Source: DASZHJ01 sp035604335
Lineage (GTDB): Bacteria; Pseudomonadota; Alphaproteobacteria; ATCC43930; CGMCC-115725
DNA length: 64,000 nucleotides
Assembly (NCBI GenBank): GCA_035604335.1
Contig: DATNIT010000136.1
Span: forward strand, 51,461-115,460
Reading direction: 5' to 3'
Part shown: piece after piece, positions 26,105-33,781 of the stretch
How positions within the stretch are numbered: position 1 is the stretch's first letter
Layout: every line of letters begins with the position of its first letter
The notes under the pieces: generated by a model
What the model was told of the DNA's origin: nothing
Databases searched by the model: none
The model's input: the letters and a program-made list of their open reading frames with translations, nothing else
Position numbers and translations under genes: made by a program

Positions 26105-27322
26105 ATGGACGAGGCGCAATTCGCGGAGCTTGCGGAATGGGTCACCGGTGAGGGCCTGGTCGGCTCGACCGAGGCCGAGATGATGACCGGCTTCTGCGAG
26201 CGCGCGGTCGCCGCGGGTCTGCCGCTCGCGAGCGGCCTCATGATCATCGACACGCTGCACCCCGTCCACGAGGGACGCGCGGTGCGCTGGTATCGGGCCA
26301 AGGATAGGGAGACGGAGTTCCTCGAGTACGGCCGCACGAACGAGGGCGAGGCTGCAGAGAATTGGCGCACGTCGCCGTTTTATCTGCTGGTCAAGAGCGA
26401 CGAGAAGCTCAGCCGGCACCGCGTCCGCGCCGAAGCGGAGGCGGGCTCCCATTTCTTCAACTCGAAGCACGTAGAGGGCATGACCGAGGTGGTCGTGATG
26501 GTGAACCGGTTCGCCGCCGAGGGCATCATCGGCGAGATGGACTGCGTCTACTCGGCATGGGGTACGGACCGGCCAGAGGGCTTCAGTGACCGCGAGGTGG
26601 CCGCGTTGAAACGGCTCACGCCGTTCCTGGCGCTCGCGATAAAATGCATCGCGCTTGGCCGCATCGCAGAAACTTTGGTCGAGACCTACCTTGGCCGCGA
26701 TGCTGGCCGCATGGTGCTGGGCGGCCGGATCGCGCGCGGCGTCGCCGACCGGATCGGTGCCGCGCTGTGGTTCAGCGACCTCCGCGGCTACACCACGATC
26801 ACCGACACGGCGGCGCCCGAGCAGATCATCCCGCTCCTGAACGACTATGCCGACGCGGTGGTCTCGGCGATCCACGGTCGCGGCGGCGACGTCCTGAAGC
26901 TGATCGGTGACGGCGTGCTCGCGATCTTTCGGTCCGAGGACGGCGTGCTCGCCTGCCGCGCCGCGGTCGCCGCCGCCACCAACGCCGCCGAGCGCATCGA
27001 GGCGCTGAACCGCCGCCGCGCGGCCGAGAGCCTGCCGACCACGCACATGTACTTGGGGCTCCATATCGGCGAGGTGTTCTTCGGCAACATCGGCAGCAAG
27101 GACCGGCTCGACTTCACCGTGGTGGGCCCGGCAGTCAACGAGACCAGCCGCATCGCCGCCATGTGCCGGTCGGCCGATCAGCGGATCCTGATGTCCGCCG
27201 CCTTCGCCCAGGCGCTCGACGACCCCCGCCGCGTGGTCTCGGTCGGCCGCTTCGCTCTCCGCGGTGTCGGCCGCCCGCAGGAGCTGTTCACGCTGGATCC
27301 GGAGGCCTACGCACAGCCGTAG
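26105..27322 (+). CDS. Class III adenylate/guanylate cyclase with N-terminal sensor-like region
   Basis: 405 residues. The N-terminal 200 residues resemble a GAF-like or AC-linked sensor of unknown ligand (FYLLVKSDEKLSRHRVRAEAEAGSHFF). The cyclase domain has the metal-binding aspartates in LWFSDLRGYTT and LIGDGVLAIF, and the LDFTVVGPAVNETSRIAAM substrate region. It makes a cyclic nucleotide, most likely cAMP. One of three class III cyclases in the window. It follows the aminotransferase at a 70-bp gap and may share its transcript. A 35-bp overlap with the small convergent gene at 27288 is possible. Confidence 0.88.
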   Translation: MDEAQFAELAEWVTGEGLVGSTEAEMMTGFCERAVAAGLPLASGLMIIDTLHPVHEGRAVRWYRAKDRETEFLEYGRTNEGEAAENWRTSPFYLLVKSDEKLSRHRVRAEAEAGSHFFNSKHVEGMTEVVVMVNRFAAEGIIGEMDCVYSAWGTDRPEGFSDREVAALKRLTPFLALAIKCIALGRIAETLVETYLGRDAGRMVLGGRIARGVADRIGAALWFSDLRGYTTITDTAAPEQIIPLLNDYADAVVSAIHGRGGDVLKLIGDGVLAIFRSEDGVLACRAAVAAATNAAERIEALNRRRAAESLPTTHMYLGLHIGEVFFGNIGSKDRLDFTVVGPAVNETSRIAAMCRSADQRILMSAAFAQALDDPRRVVSVGRFALRGVGRPQELFTLDPEAYAQP

Positions 27323-27569
27323 GACGTATCGATCCGTCGCCGCACAGCGTCTGCGGCGCGATCACGATCCGGAGAAAGAGGCCGGCGCAGGCGGCCAGGA
27401 CCACGTGGCTCGCGTAGATGTAGCGCCAGAATCTCTCCGGGCGCATTTCCCTTGTGATGGTGCCGAGCCGGCTGCGAGCCCGGCCGGTTCGAAGCGTTCG
27501 CGCGAGGTCGACGCTCACGAGAGCTGCCAGCGCGACGTCCATCAGAAGGAGCACGTGGAGTTTCGTCAC
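27288..27569 (-). CDS. Small two-TM hypothetical membrane protein
   Basis: 93 residues, GTG start at 27567-27569 (no clear ribosome site; an ATG nine codons later is an alternative). Two hydrophobic stretches, VLLLMDVALAALVSVDLA and YIYASHVVLAACAGLFLRIVIA, flank a basic loop (RTGRARSRLGTITREMRPERFWR). It lies convergent to the cyclase and overlaps its last 35 bp. The hydrophobic pattern argues for a real protein, but the gene is weakly supported. Confidence 0.45.
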   Translation of the reverse strand: MTKLHVLLLMDVALAALVSVDLARTLRTGRARSRLGTITREMRPERFWRYIYASHVVLAACAGLFLRIVIAPQTLCGDGSIRPTAVRRPPDPA

Positions 27570-27590
27570 GGCAGGCGGGGCCGGCCGGAG

Positions 27591-28385
27591 CTACCCCTTT
27601 CTCGCGGGCGGAGTGGTCGAGAGCGACGCGATGAGGCCGACGCCGGGCTTGAGCGGGATGGTCGGCTCCGGTGTCAACGGCGGTGTTTCCGCGGTCTGCG
27701 CGGGCGCGGATTGCGCGCCCGCGGCGCGCTCGAGCGCGGCGACCTGGCGCATGGGCGCGACGAGGCTCTCCTCGATCCGCTGATAGACCGCGGCCACGGT
27801 CTTGGGCGTGTGGCCGCTATCATAGAAGATCGTCGGGTTCTGCCGCGCCGCCGCCGGCACCAGCTCGGCGGCGGAGGTCGCCGCATCGGACTGGTGCGCC
27901 TTCAGGAACCGCACGGCGCCCGTTGCGCCCAGCAGCAAGGACAGGTGCAAGTCCGCGGCGCTGGGCTTGCGTCCCAGCGCTTTTTCGAGCTGCGCGGCAT
28001 TGCTCTTGGTGAGCTCGGCCGCCATGTGGGCCGAGAGATCGGCGTCCTTGCGGAGGTCTAGGATCTGCTTCTCCACCGCCTTGTCGTCGACGCCGAGCTT
28101 GCCGTTGGGCTGCGTGGTGATCGCGCTCGCGAGCGCGCCCTGGCCGTATTTCTGGCCATGGTCGCGCATCATGTTGAGCCAGGTCTGGCTCGTGAACTGG
28201 AAGAGGCCGGCGGCGCTCGAGCGCTTCGAGCGCACATCCGACTGGAAGCCGCTCTCGAGCGAGGCCTGCGCCAGCAGGAACTTGAAATCGACGCCGGTCG
28301 TGGCGCTCGCCGAGCGGATGCTCTGCAGCACGTCCGGCGGCAGCGCGTGACCGCCGACCGTGGCCAGCTGGGGATTGACGGCCAT
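27591..28385 (-). CDS. Lytic transglycosylase/SLT-like domain protein
   Basis: 264 residues from the ATG at 28383-28385, whose A is shared with the TGA of the nitrile hydratase alpha gene (TGATG), with an AGGAGG ribosome site. The SLT-like catalytic region DFKFLLAQASLESGF (glutamate, residue about 45) and AAGLFQFTSQTWLNMMRDHG match muramidase folds. The C-terminal tail is proline-rich. No signal peptide is visible, so export or phage/flagellar-type release remains open. Coupling to a nitrile hydratase is unusual. Confidence 0.8.
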   Translation of the reverse strand: MAVNPQLATVGGHALPPDVLQSIRSASATTGVDFKFLLAQASLESGFQSDVRSKRSSAAGLFQFTSQTWLNMMRDHGQKYGQGALASAITTQPNGKLGVDDKAVEKQILDLRKDADLSAHMAAELTKSNAAQLEKALGRKPSAADLHLSLLLGATGAVRFLKAHQSDAATSAAELVPAAARQNPTIFYDSGHTPKTVAAVYQRIEESLVAPMRQVAALERAAGAQSAPAQTAETPPLTPEPTIPLKPGVGLIASLSTTPPARKG

Positions 28386-29059
28386 CAAGCGCCTCCTCGG
28401 GAGGGCGCGCGGACGCGCGCGACCCCGATCATGCTGTCGCGGGTGACCAACTCGGCGAGCTCGCTCGCGCTCAGGTCCTCGGTGCCGGCGGGCCGCTCCG
28501 GCAGCACGAGATAGCGCATGTCCGCGGTCGAATCGTGCACGCGCACCTCGACACTATCGAGAACCTCGGTGCCGAACTCGCGCAGCACGGCGCGGGGCTC
28601 ATGGACGGCGCGGCTCCGATAGGCGCGGCTCTTGTACCAATCGGGCGGCAGGCCCAGCACGCCGCGCGGATAGCAGGAGCAGAGCGTGCAGACCACCAGA
28701 TTGTGCACGCGCGGCGTATTCTCCAGCACGACCAGCTTGTAGACGCCGGGCTCGATACCGAGCTCGAGGATCGCCGCATTGGGATCGGCGAGGAGCCGAG
28801 CCTTGTAGGCGGGGTCGGTCCAGGCGCGCGCCACGATGCGCGCCCCCTGCGCGGGGCTCCGCGCGTCCATCGCCTCGATGGCGCGGCGCACGTCGTCGGC
28901 GCTGATCACGCCCTTCTCGATCAGCAATTCGCGGACGGCGACTTCCATCGCCTTGTAATAGGTGAGGGTATCGTCGGTATCGGGCCGCGCCGGCGGATGC
29001 GGGGCGTGGCCGTGCTCGTGCGGGTGGTCGTGGCCGTGCGGCTCGGCGGGTGCGGTCAT
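28385..29059 (-). CDS. Cobalt-type nitrile hydratase alpha subunit (or thiocyanate hydrolase gamma)
   Basis: 224 residues. The metal site is VVCTLCSCYPRGVLGLPPDWYKS, with Cys124, Cys127, Ser128 and Cys129; threonine before the second cysteine (CTLCSC) marks the cobalt type. The rest (AVRELLIEKGVISADDVRRAIE, GARIVARAWTDPAYKARLLADP) is a normal alpha subunit. An unusual seven-histidine stretch lies at residues 8-21, before the core. Translation starts at the ATG overlapping the upstream beta-C gene (ATGA). It hydrates nitriles to amides, or thiocyanate if the enzyme is the hydrolase variant. Confidence 0.92.
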   Translation of the reverse strand: MTAPAEPHGHDHPHEHGHAPHPPARPDTDDTLTYYKAMEVAVRELLIEKGVISADDVRRAIEAMDARSPAQGARIVARAWTDPAYKARLLADPNAAILELGIEPGVYKLVVLENTPRVHNLVVCTLCSCYPRGVLGLPPDWYKSRAYRSRAVHEPRAVLREFGTEVLDSVEVRVHDSTADMRYLVLPERPAGTEDLSASELAELVTRDSMIGVARVRAPSRGGA

Positions 29060-29367
29060 CGTGCGTCTCCAGGCTCGAGCCAATGCTGAAAGATCTCGAC
29101 CTCGACGGTGTCGGAAGCGGGCCCGCGGTAATCCCGCCAGAGCTGATCTTGCCGGAAGCGCACCCGATAGAGCGGCTGGCGCGGCGTGCCGGGCCTGTTG
29201 TAGGCGAGCTCCTCGGGATTGCCGAAGGTCCCGCAGAGCCGCTCGACGACGCCCGCGTGTCCGCGGATGTACCAGGGCGTGCGGATGTGGCCGGGCGGAT
29301 CCGCGAACCGCACGCGGACGGGATCGCCGGGCCGGAAGCGCGGGGCCGCCGCCTCGGGTGCGGTCAT
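29056..29367 (-). CDS. Nitrile hydratase beta subunit, C-terminal half as a separate protein
   Basis: 103 residues. RFRPGDPVRVRFADPPGHIRTPWYIRGHAGVVERLCGTFGNPEELAYNR and PLYRVRFRQDQLW are the SH3-like barrel of the nitrile hydratase beta C-terminus. In ordinary nitrile hydratases this is fused to the N-terminal helical half; here the two are separate genes joined by an ATGA overlap on both sides. The layout matches thiocyanate hydrolase, in which beta is split. The conserved arginines that contact the metal centre seem present but were not assigned by alignment. Confidence 0.88.
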   Translation of the reverse strand: MTAPEAAAPRFRPGDPVRVRFADPPGHIRTPWYIRGHAGVVERLCGTFGNPEELAYNRPGTPRQPLYRVRFRQDQLWRDYRGPASDTVEVEIFQHWLEPGDAR

Positions 29368-29675
29368 TCGCTCGCCTCGCGCGCCTTCACGGCTTCCATC
29401 TTGCGGCCGAGCTCGTCCGCGGTGAGCACGCCGCGCTCCAGCAGCACGCGGGTGATCGCGGCGATCCAGCGCTCGTAATAGCTCATGGCATCGTAGGCGT
29501 CGGGTCCCAGGCCCTCGATCTGCCGGCGCAGCTCGTCGACCCGCAGCAGCCGGCGCTCGGGCGCGGAGAGCAGCACCATCAGCGCGTCCACGCGCTTCTC
29601 CCAGTGCGCGTAGTCGTGCTCGCGGGGCTCGATCGGGCCTGCGGGAAGCCCGCCCATGTCGTGATGACCGCGCAA
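29364..29675 (-). CDS. Nitrile hydratase beta subunit, N-terminal half as a separate protein
   Basis: 103 residues starting with a TTG at 29673-29675, preceded by a GGGAG site. From this start the protein opens LRGHHDMGGLPAG, the counterpart of the usual beta N-terminus (HDMGG). The next ATG (29655-29657) would cut off that motif. The body EHDYAHWEKRVDALMVLL, GPDAYDAMSYYERWIAAITRVLLERGVLTADELGRKM matches the helical domain. The same fold is also used by cobalt-insertion activators, so a dual role is possible. First gene of the four-gene operon. Confidence 0.82.
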   Translation of the reverse strand: MRGHHDMGGLPAGPIEPREHDYAHWEKRVDALMVLLSAPERRLLRVDELRRQIEGLGPDAYDAMSYYERWIAAITRVLLERGVLTADELGRKMEAVKAREASE

Positions 29676-29843
29676 GCCGCTTGCTCCCTGGGTGTCGCGG
29701 ATGGGTCCGCGAGTATCGGTCGGCCGGCGGACCGCGCGCAAGCGCCATTGCGGTGGCGCGGGCCGCCGTCCATAAGCTGTTGATGAGCCTAGCAAGCGAG
29801 GGTTAACGATTCTTTCAGACCGAGCCCCCTTAATACGGGGAGC

Positions 29844-31304
29844 ATGGATCAGAAATCCGAGCAGCTGAAAGGCCTGCTGAACGCGCTGCCGACCAACGAG
29901 GCGGTCTCGCTCGCGCGCAAGCTGGAAACGCAACGGGCGCTTGGCCAGGAGACGTTGCCGGCCGAGGCCGTTCTCTCCTTCCTGCGCCCGCAGCTCCGCC
30001 GCGTGCGGCCGCAGCGGGTCCCGACTCTGTGCCGGCTCGCTTGCGCCGGCTTCGAGGACTTCTTGGTCGATCGCGTGGATGACCCGCGCTTGCCCGGCCT
30101 GATCCCGCGCTCCGCCATCGCTCCGTGGTGGCAGGCGCTCGAGCGGATGGCGCCGCAGGAGCTCAGGATCTTCTCCGAGGAGTTTGCGCGCCTTGTGGGT
30201 GCCAGCGACTGGCCGGCTCTCGATCGGCTTGGCGAGCGCGTCCGAAACGCCGCGCGCGGCTGGACCGATGCGGTCATGGCCGCCTTCCAGAGCCGCAAGC
30301 TCGCGGACTCCGTCACCCGCAAGCACCTCGGAGATATCGGCCTACAGGCGGATTTCGCGGAGATCGCTCGCATCCTCGCCATCGCCGAGCCGCTCCGCAA
30401 AGCGCTCGACGCCGTGCTCGCCGTCGCCGTCCGCAGCGGCCAGACACAGGGACGGCGCATCCTCGATTTCACCGCCGATGCCGTCACCGCGGCGAAGCAG
30501 CAGTATCTTCACGTCGCGGAGGTCGCGGGTTTCGATTCCCGCTACTTCGCCCTCGGTCTGATGAATCGCCTAGAGCGTCCCTGGTACGTGCTGCGGCTCG
30601 GGCGGGCGCTCTCGTGGAAGCCGACCGACGCGCTGCTGCATGACACCGAGCTCGGCATCATCGGCCAGCGACTGATTCACGATATCGAGGTGCTCGCCCG
30701 CGAGATCGAGGGACTGATGCCCTCGCGACGAGGCCGCGGCCCGCAGGCGGTCGACTACGGACGGCTCCATCAGGCCATGAGCCGCTACATCGAGAATTCC
30801 GAGGGCATGCTGAGCGAGTTCGGCTTCCGTCGGGACTCCGATTGGGGCGAGCAGATCCTGGAGACGCGCGCCGCGCTGAGCCGAACGCTCGGTCAGGACC
30901 GGCTGGCGTTGGTGGCGGAAGCTCCGCTTGCGCTGTTGCCGCAGAGACGGGGAGTCTCCGCCCGCGGGCTCGCGAGCGACGATCCCGATCTCGAAACCGC
31001 ACCAACGCCCGAGGTGATCGAGCAGGGCTTGCGCGCCGCGCGCCTTCTGGTGCTGCTCATGCAGAAAGGCGGCCGGCACGGGCTTTCCAGCCCCGCTCGC
31101 ATCACGATCGACGAGCTCGGCATCGAGATCAACAACCGGGCCGCCAAGCTCTACGACGAGCTGGCGCAGCACCCGACCCATGAGGCGGCGGCGGCGCAGC
31201 TCGCCGCCATTATCAAGGTCGCCGAGGTCTTGTTCGAGGACGGCCGCGCCGCGGTGATGACACGGCGCCTCGTCAATATGCAACGCTCCAGCGCGCCGGT
31301 CTGA
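29844..31304 (+). CDS. Conserved hypothetical protein, unknown family
   Basis: 486 residues, soluble, mostly alpha-helical by composition. It opens KSEQLKGLLNALPTNEAVSLARKLETQRALG, has a hydrophobic helix near AVRSGQTQGRRILDF and ends with LLMQKGGRHGLSSPARITIDELGIEINNRAAKLYDELAQ. No catalytic, nucleotide-binding or signal motif is seen. A start codon directly after AATACGGGGAGC is well placed. It is divergent from the nitrile hydratase operon and convergent with the YcaO-TfuA operon. I do not recognise the family and assign no function. Confidence 0.8.
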   Translation: MDQKSEQLKGLLNALPTNEAVSLARKLETQRALGQETLPAEAVLSFLRPQLRRVRPQRVPTLCRLACAGFEDFLVDRVDDPRLPGLIPRSAIAPWWQALERMAPQELRIFSEEFARLVGASDWPALDRLGERVRNAARGWTDAVMAAFQSRKLADSVTRKHLGDIGLQADFAEIARILAIAEPLRKALDAVLAVAVRSGQTQGRRILDFTADAVTAAKQQYLHVAEVAGFDSRYFALGLMNRLERPWYVLRLGRALSWKPTDALLHDTELGIIGQRLIHDIEVLAREIEGLMPSRRGRGPQAVDYGRLHQAMSRYIENSEGMLSEFGFRRDSDWGEQILETRAALSRTLGQDRLALVAEAPLALLPQRRGVSARGLASDDPDLETAPTPEVIEQGLRAARLLVLLMQKGGRHGLSSPARITIDELGIEINNRAAKLYDELAQHPTHEAAAAQLAAIIKVAEVLFEDGRAAVMTRRLVNMQRSSAPV

Positions 31305-31310
31305 GGCGGC

Positions 31311-31502
31311 TCATGCCGGCCGCGTGAGATAGACCCGATCCACCGGCTTGCCCCTCTGATCGGTCTCGCCGGAGGCGCGCACTTCGAGGCCGCCCAGGAA
31401 CCGCTCCGCCTCCGCACGAATGTCCTCGCCGCGGGCCGCGCGCTGCAGCAGGCGCACCGCGCCCACGAGCAGGCCCTGCTCGATCTCCCTCATGTGCAGC
31501 AT
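31311..31502 (-). CDS. Small hypothetical protein downstream of the repeat protein
   Basis: 63 residues from the ATG at 31500-31502, which follows a GAGG site at short spacing; other in-frame starts are 31491-31493 and an upstream TTG. It is a single amphipathic helix (REIEQGLLVGAVRLLQRAARGEDIRAEAERFLGGLEVRA) followed by a polar KPVDRVYLTRPA end. No cysteine or serine/threonine-rich core of the kind used by heterocycle-forming YcaO enzymes is seen. It is the last minus-strand gene of the YcaO-TfuA region. Reality as a gene is moderately likely. Confidence 0.45.
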   Translation of the reverse strand: MLHMREIEQGLLVGAVRLLQRAARGEDIRAEAERFLGGLEVRASGETDQRGKPVDRVYLTRPA

Positions 31503-31664
31503 TGCGCCTCGCAATCCCTGGGTTTCGTCATTTCATTGGATGCGCAATCGCGTCGACCGCTATCGCCGGAGCAGAACGAGCGGATCGAGCTTGATCCGGC
31601 CCGCGCCGCCGCGGTTTTGCGCCAGCGCCGGATTCCAGAGATTGATCTAGAGCGGCGAAACGCT

Positions 31665-32237
31665 TTAGCGGCGATAGCGACCGAGCGCATCGGCACGACC
31701 GAGCGCATCGGCGCGGCCAAGCGCATCCGCGCGGCCCAGAGCATCAGCGCGGCCCAACACATCGGCGCGACTGGTGGCGTCGCCGTCGGTGATTAGCCCG
31801 AACAGGATGTCCTCGAGCCAGCCGGAGCTGATGTCGATGCGCAGCGACATATCGAGCTTGTCATAGGCCCACATGCTGACGCCGGCAGCGAAGAACTGCG
31901 CGTGGTACTCGACGCCCAGGTCGCCGAGCTCGACCGCCGCCTCAGAGCCTGGGTCCACCGGAGTGCCATCGCCATGCACCAGGAACACGCGCGGGTCCGG
32001 TAGCTTGTAATAGTGGCCCTCGTAGCTGAAGCCGAAGATGCGCGCCAGCTTCGGGTCCAGCTTTGCCACGAACTTGTCGGTGAGCGGATTGGTGAAGGGG
32101 GCCGGTGCGCTCCCCGTCGCCACCACCTTCAGCGCCGCTGGATCGAGCGTCAGGGCTCCAAACAGACGCCCGAACATTCGGATCATCGTGGGTGCTAGGA
32201 TCGTCTCGCCCAGGCGTGGATCTTTCCCGTTTGACAT
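31665..32237 (-). CDS. Unrecognised 190-residue protein with C-terminal RAD(A/V)LG tandem repeats; candidate YcaO-TfuA substrate
   Basis: 190 residues. The first 155 form a non-repetitive domain I do not recognise (GKDPRLGETILAPTMIRMFG, then VKLDPKLARIFGFSYEGHYYKL in outline, then VEYHAQFFAAGVSMWAYDKLDMSLRI). It ends in RADVLG, four RADALG units and RYRR. No Cys, Ser or Thr lies in the repeats, so azoline formation is excluded there, but Gly and backbone amides could be thioamidated. It lies 104 bp downstream of the metallopeptidase in the YcaO-TfuA operon; a GGGGA site precedes the ATG. Substrate, precursor or structural protein: not proven. Confidence 0.75.
   Translation of the reverse strand: MSNGKDPRLGETILAPTMIRMFGRLFGALTLDPAALKVVATGSAPAPFTNPLTDKFVAKLDPKLARIFGFSYEGHYYKLPDPRVFLVHGDGTPVDPGSEAAVELGDLGVEYHAQFFAAGVSMWAYDKLDMSLRIDISSGWLEDILFGLITDGDATSRADVLGRADALGRADALGRADALGRADALGRYRR
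31680..31769 (-). repeat. Five 18-bp tandem repeats encoding RAD(A/V)LG
   Basis: Exactly five 18-bp units, in phase with codons, at the end of the coding region of the gene at 31665. Units vary at synonymous positions (for example Leu as TTG, CTG, CTT, CTC; Gly as GGC or GGT) and the only amino-acid change is one Val for Ala. The hexapeptide is therefore maintained while the DNA has drifted. Confidence 0.9.
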
Positions 32238-32341
32238 TGCGCCATTCCCCTTGATGCGCCCATCGCGGCCGTTTGCGCTGCATCTCCGGACAAAGCTAAC
32301 CTACAGTAGCAGCGGCGTCATCCCGTATCCAGTGATGTAAT

Positions 32342-33781
32342 TCACACCCGCGACCCGGCGCCGCGATGCTCGGTGCGCATGAGACGATCGATCGTCTGTG
32401 TGCGGCGATGCGCCACCACCTCGCTCGCCCGCCGGCGCAGCGACAGGTCGCGGGCGCGCCGCTGCGCCGCCACCCGGTCCCGGAGGCAGGCGACGGCGGG
32501 CGGCCGGAGGGGGCGCTGGCGCGTATCGAGCATCGCCGTGCGAGCGGCGAAGGGCGAAGGCGGCGCCAGTGGAATATCGCGCTCAAGAAAATTCTCGCGG
32601 ATCGCCTCCGCGTGGTGGGTCTGGCCAAGATCGAGGCAGGCGTCGGTGAAAAGCGAGCCCACGTGGGAGAAGCTGAGGTCGTTAGCGTCCACGCGATCGA
32701 TGGTCAGGGCCAGTGCCTGTGCAACCACGTCGCGCGCCTCCAGCAGCGCCTCCTTGAATACCGGGCGGAAACGGGAGAATGCCGCGCCCCAGTGGGCCTC
32801 GAAATCGGCCATCGCCGCCTCGACCTCTTGGCGGGTCCAACCGCGGGCGTCGTCGTCGGGTGCGATGATGCCGCGTGCCACCAGCCGGTCCTGATAGATC
32901 TCGACGAGAATGTCGAATATGGCTCCGGTCAAGGGCTGCGCGAGATCATGGGCATTGCGATGTGCGCCCGTGAGATCGATCCACTCACCGGACGCATCGA
33001 GCTCCAGCCCGTCGAGATCGCGCATCCGTGTGGTGTTGTCGGCGATACGGATCTGCTGGGTCTGCGACAGCTCGCCGATGCGGTTAATGAGATTGAGCAC
33101 ATAGAGATTGCCAAGGGTCTGCTCCAGAAACCGCTCGACCACGGAATCAAAGAACATAACGGAGATGAGGGCAATGAGGTCCGCGAAGGATTCCTGGAAC
33201 GCAAGATACTGCGGCGTGAGGCGGTCCGGATCCGGCACGCCCACCTCCGAGAAGAGGATCGCATGGCCAGTCTCGTGGCCCACGATCTCGAAATTGAGGC
33301 TGAAGAGCTGCAGCTCGCCGAGATCGTTGCGCCGGGCACCCATCTCGATGAAGCCATCACCGGATTGCGCGTTGTCCCATTGAACGAGCGGAATGAGCTC
33401 TAGCGAGGGATGCCGAGCGGCGTGCCACCACAGGATCGGCCGCCTCAGCATCGCCTCCCAGACGTCGAGGACACGGCGTACGCAGCCATACATATGCGCC
33501 GAGAGGAAGGTGCGGTCGTCGATAGGGATGCTGTCGAAATGACCCTCGCGGTCGGGAACCGCCGGCGGCCCGATGGGGCCGGGATAGGGCGGCTCCCAGC
33601 CTGGCGGTGCATAGGGCCCGACCTTGCCGAAAGCGTCGATCACGTGGATGCGAGAATCGGTAGGGCCGGGCCCGATGGTGCCAGGCAGCGGCGACACCCA
33701 GACGGTCTCCGGCGCGAGGAACCCCTCATGCGCCTTCGGATAGAGCCGAAACCGCGTGCCGTCGCGCCAGTGCCGTATCAT
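32342..33781 (-). CDS. Thermolysin-like (gluzincin) zinc metallopeptidase-type protein
   Basis: 479 residues from the ATG at 33779-33781, which overlaps the tfuA stop as ATGA with AGGAG directly upstream; a start 21 codons earlier is an alternative. Zinc site: HETGH (residues 169-173), with the third ligand Glu197 in FQESFADLIAL, as in M4/M36-like gluzincins. A histidine-bearing GAHRNAHDLAQPLTGAIFDIL region follows at about residue 290. No signal peptide or usual propeptide, so cytoplasmic action is likely. The operon position suggests cleavage of a YcaO-modified product; that is inference. The C-terminus is arginine-rich. Confidence 0.8.
   Translation of the reverse strand: MIRHWRDGTRFRLYPKAHEGFLAPETVWVSPLPGTIGPGPTDSRIHVIDAFGKVGPYAPPGWEPPYPGPIGPPAVPDREGHFDSIPIDDRTFLSAHMYGCVRRVLDVWEAMLRRPILWWHAARHPSLELIPLVQWDNAQSGDGFIEMGARRNDLGELQLFSLNFEIVGHETGHAILFSEVGVPDPDRLTPQYLAFQESFADLIALISVMFFDSVVERFLEQTLGNLYVLNLINRIGELSQTQQIRIADNTTRMRDLDGLELDASGEWIDLTGAHRNAHDLAQPLTGAIFDILVEIYQDRLVARGIIAPDDDARGWTRQEVEAAMADFEAHWGAAFSRFRPVFKEALLEARDVVAQALALTIDRVDANDLSFSHVGSLFTDACLDLGQTHHAEAIRENFLERDIPLAPPSPFAARTAMLDTRQRPLRPPAVACLRDRVAAQRRARDLSLRRRASEVVAHRRTQTIDRLMRTEHRGAGSRV

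Noticed and set aside
28385..29675. Nitrile-hydratase-like leader peptide (NHLP) precursors for the YcaO enzyme
   Set aside because: The proteins have the complete metal site and all beta-subunit halves, no core-like tail, and a separate operon transcribed from its own start; they look like a real enzyme.
31680..31769. Pentapeptide-repeat or collagen-like fold for the RADALG tail
   Set aside because: The period is six residues, not five, and no A(D/N)LxX or Gly-X-Y pattern is sustained.
31494..31796. Plus-strand open frame of about 100 codons rich in RIGAA/SIRAA-type repeats
   Set aside because: It is the antisense of the 18-bp repeats and ends of the minus-strand repeat protein; no ribosome site.
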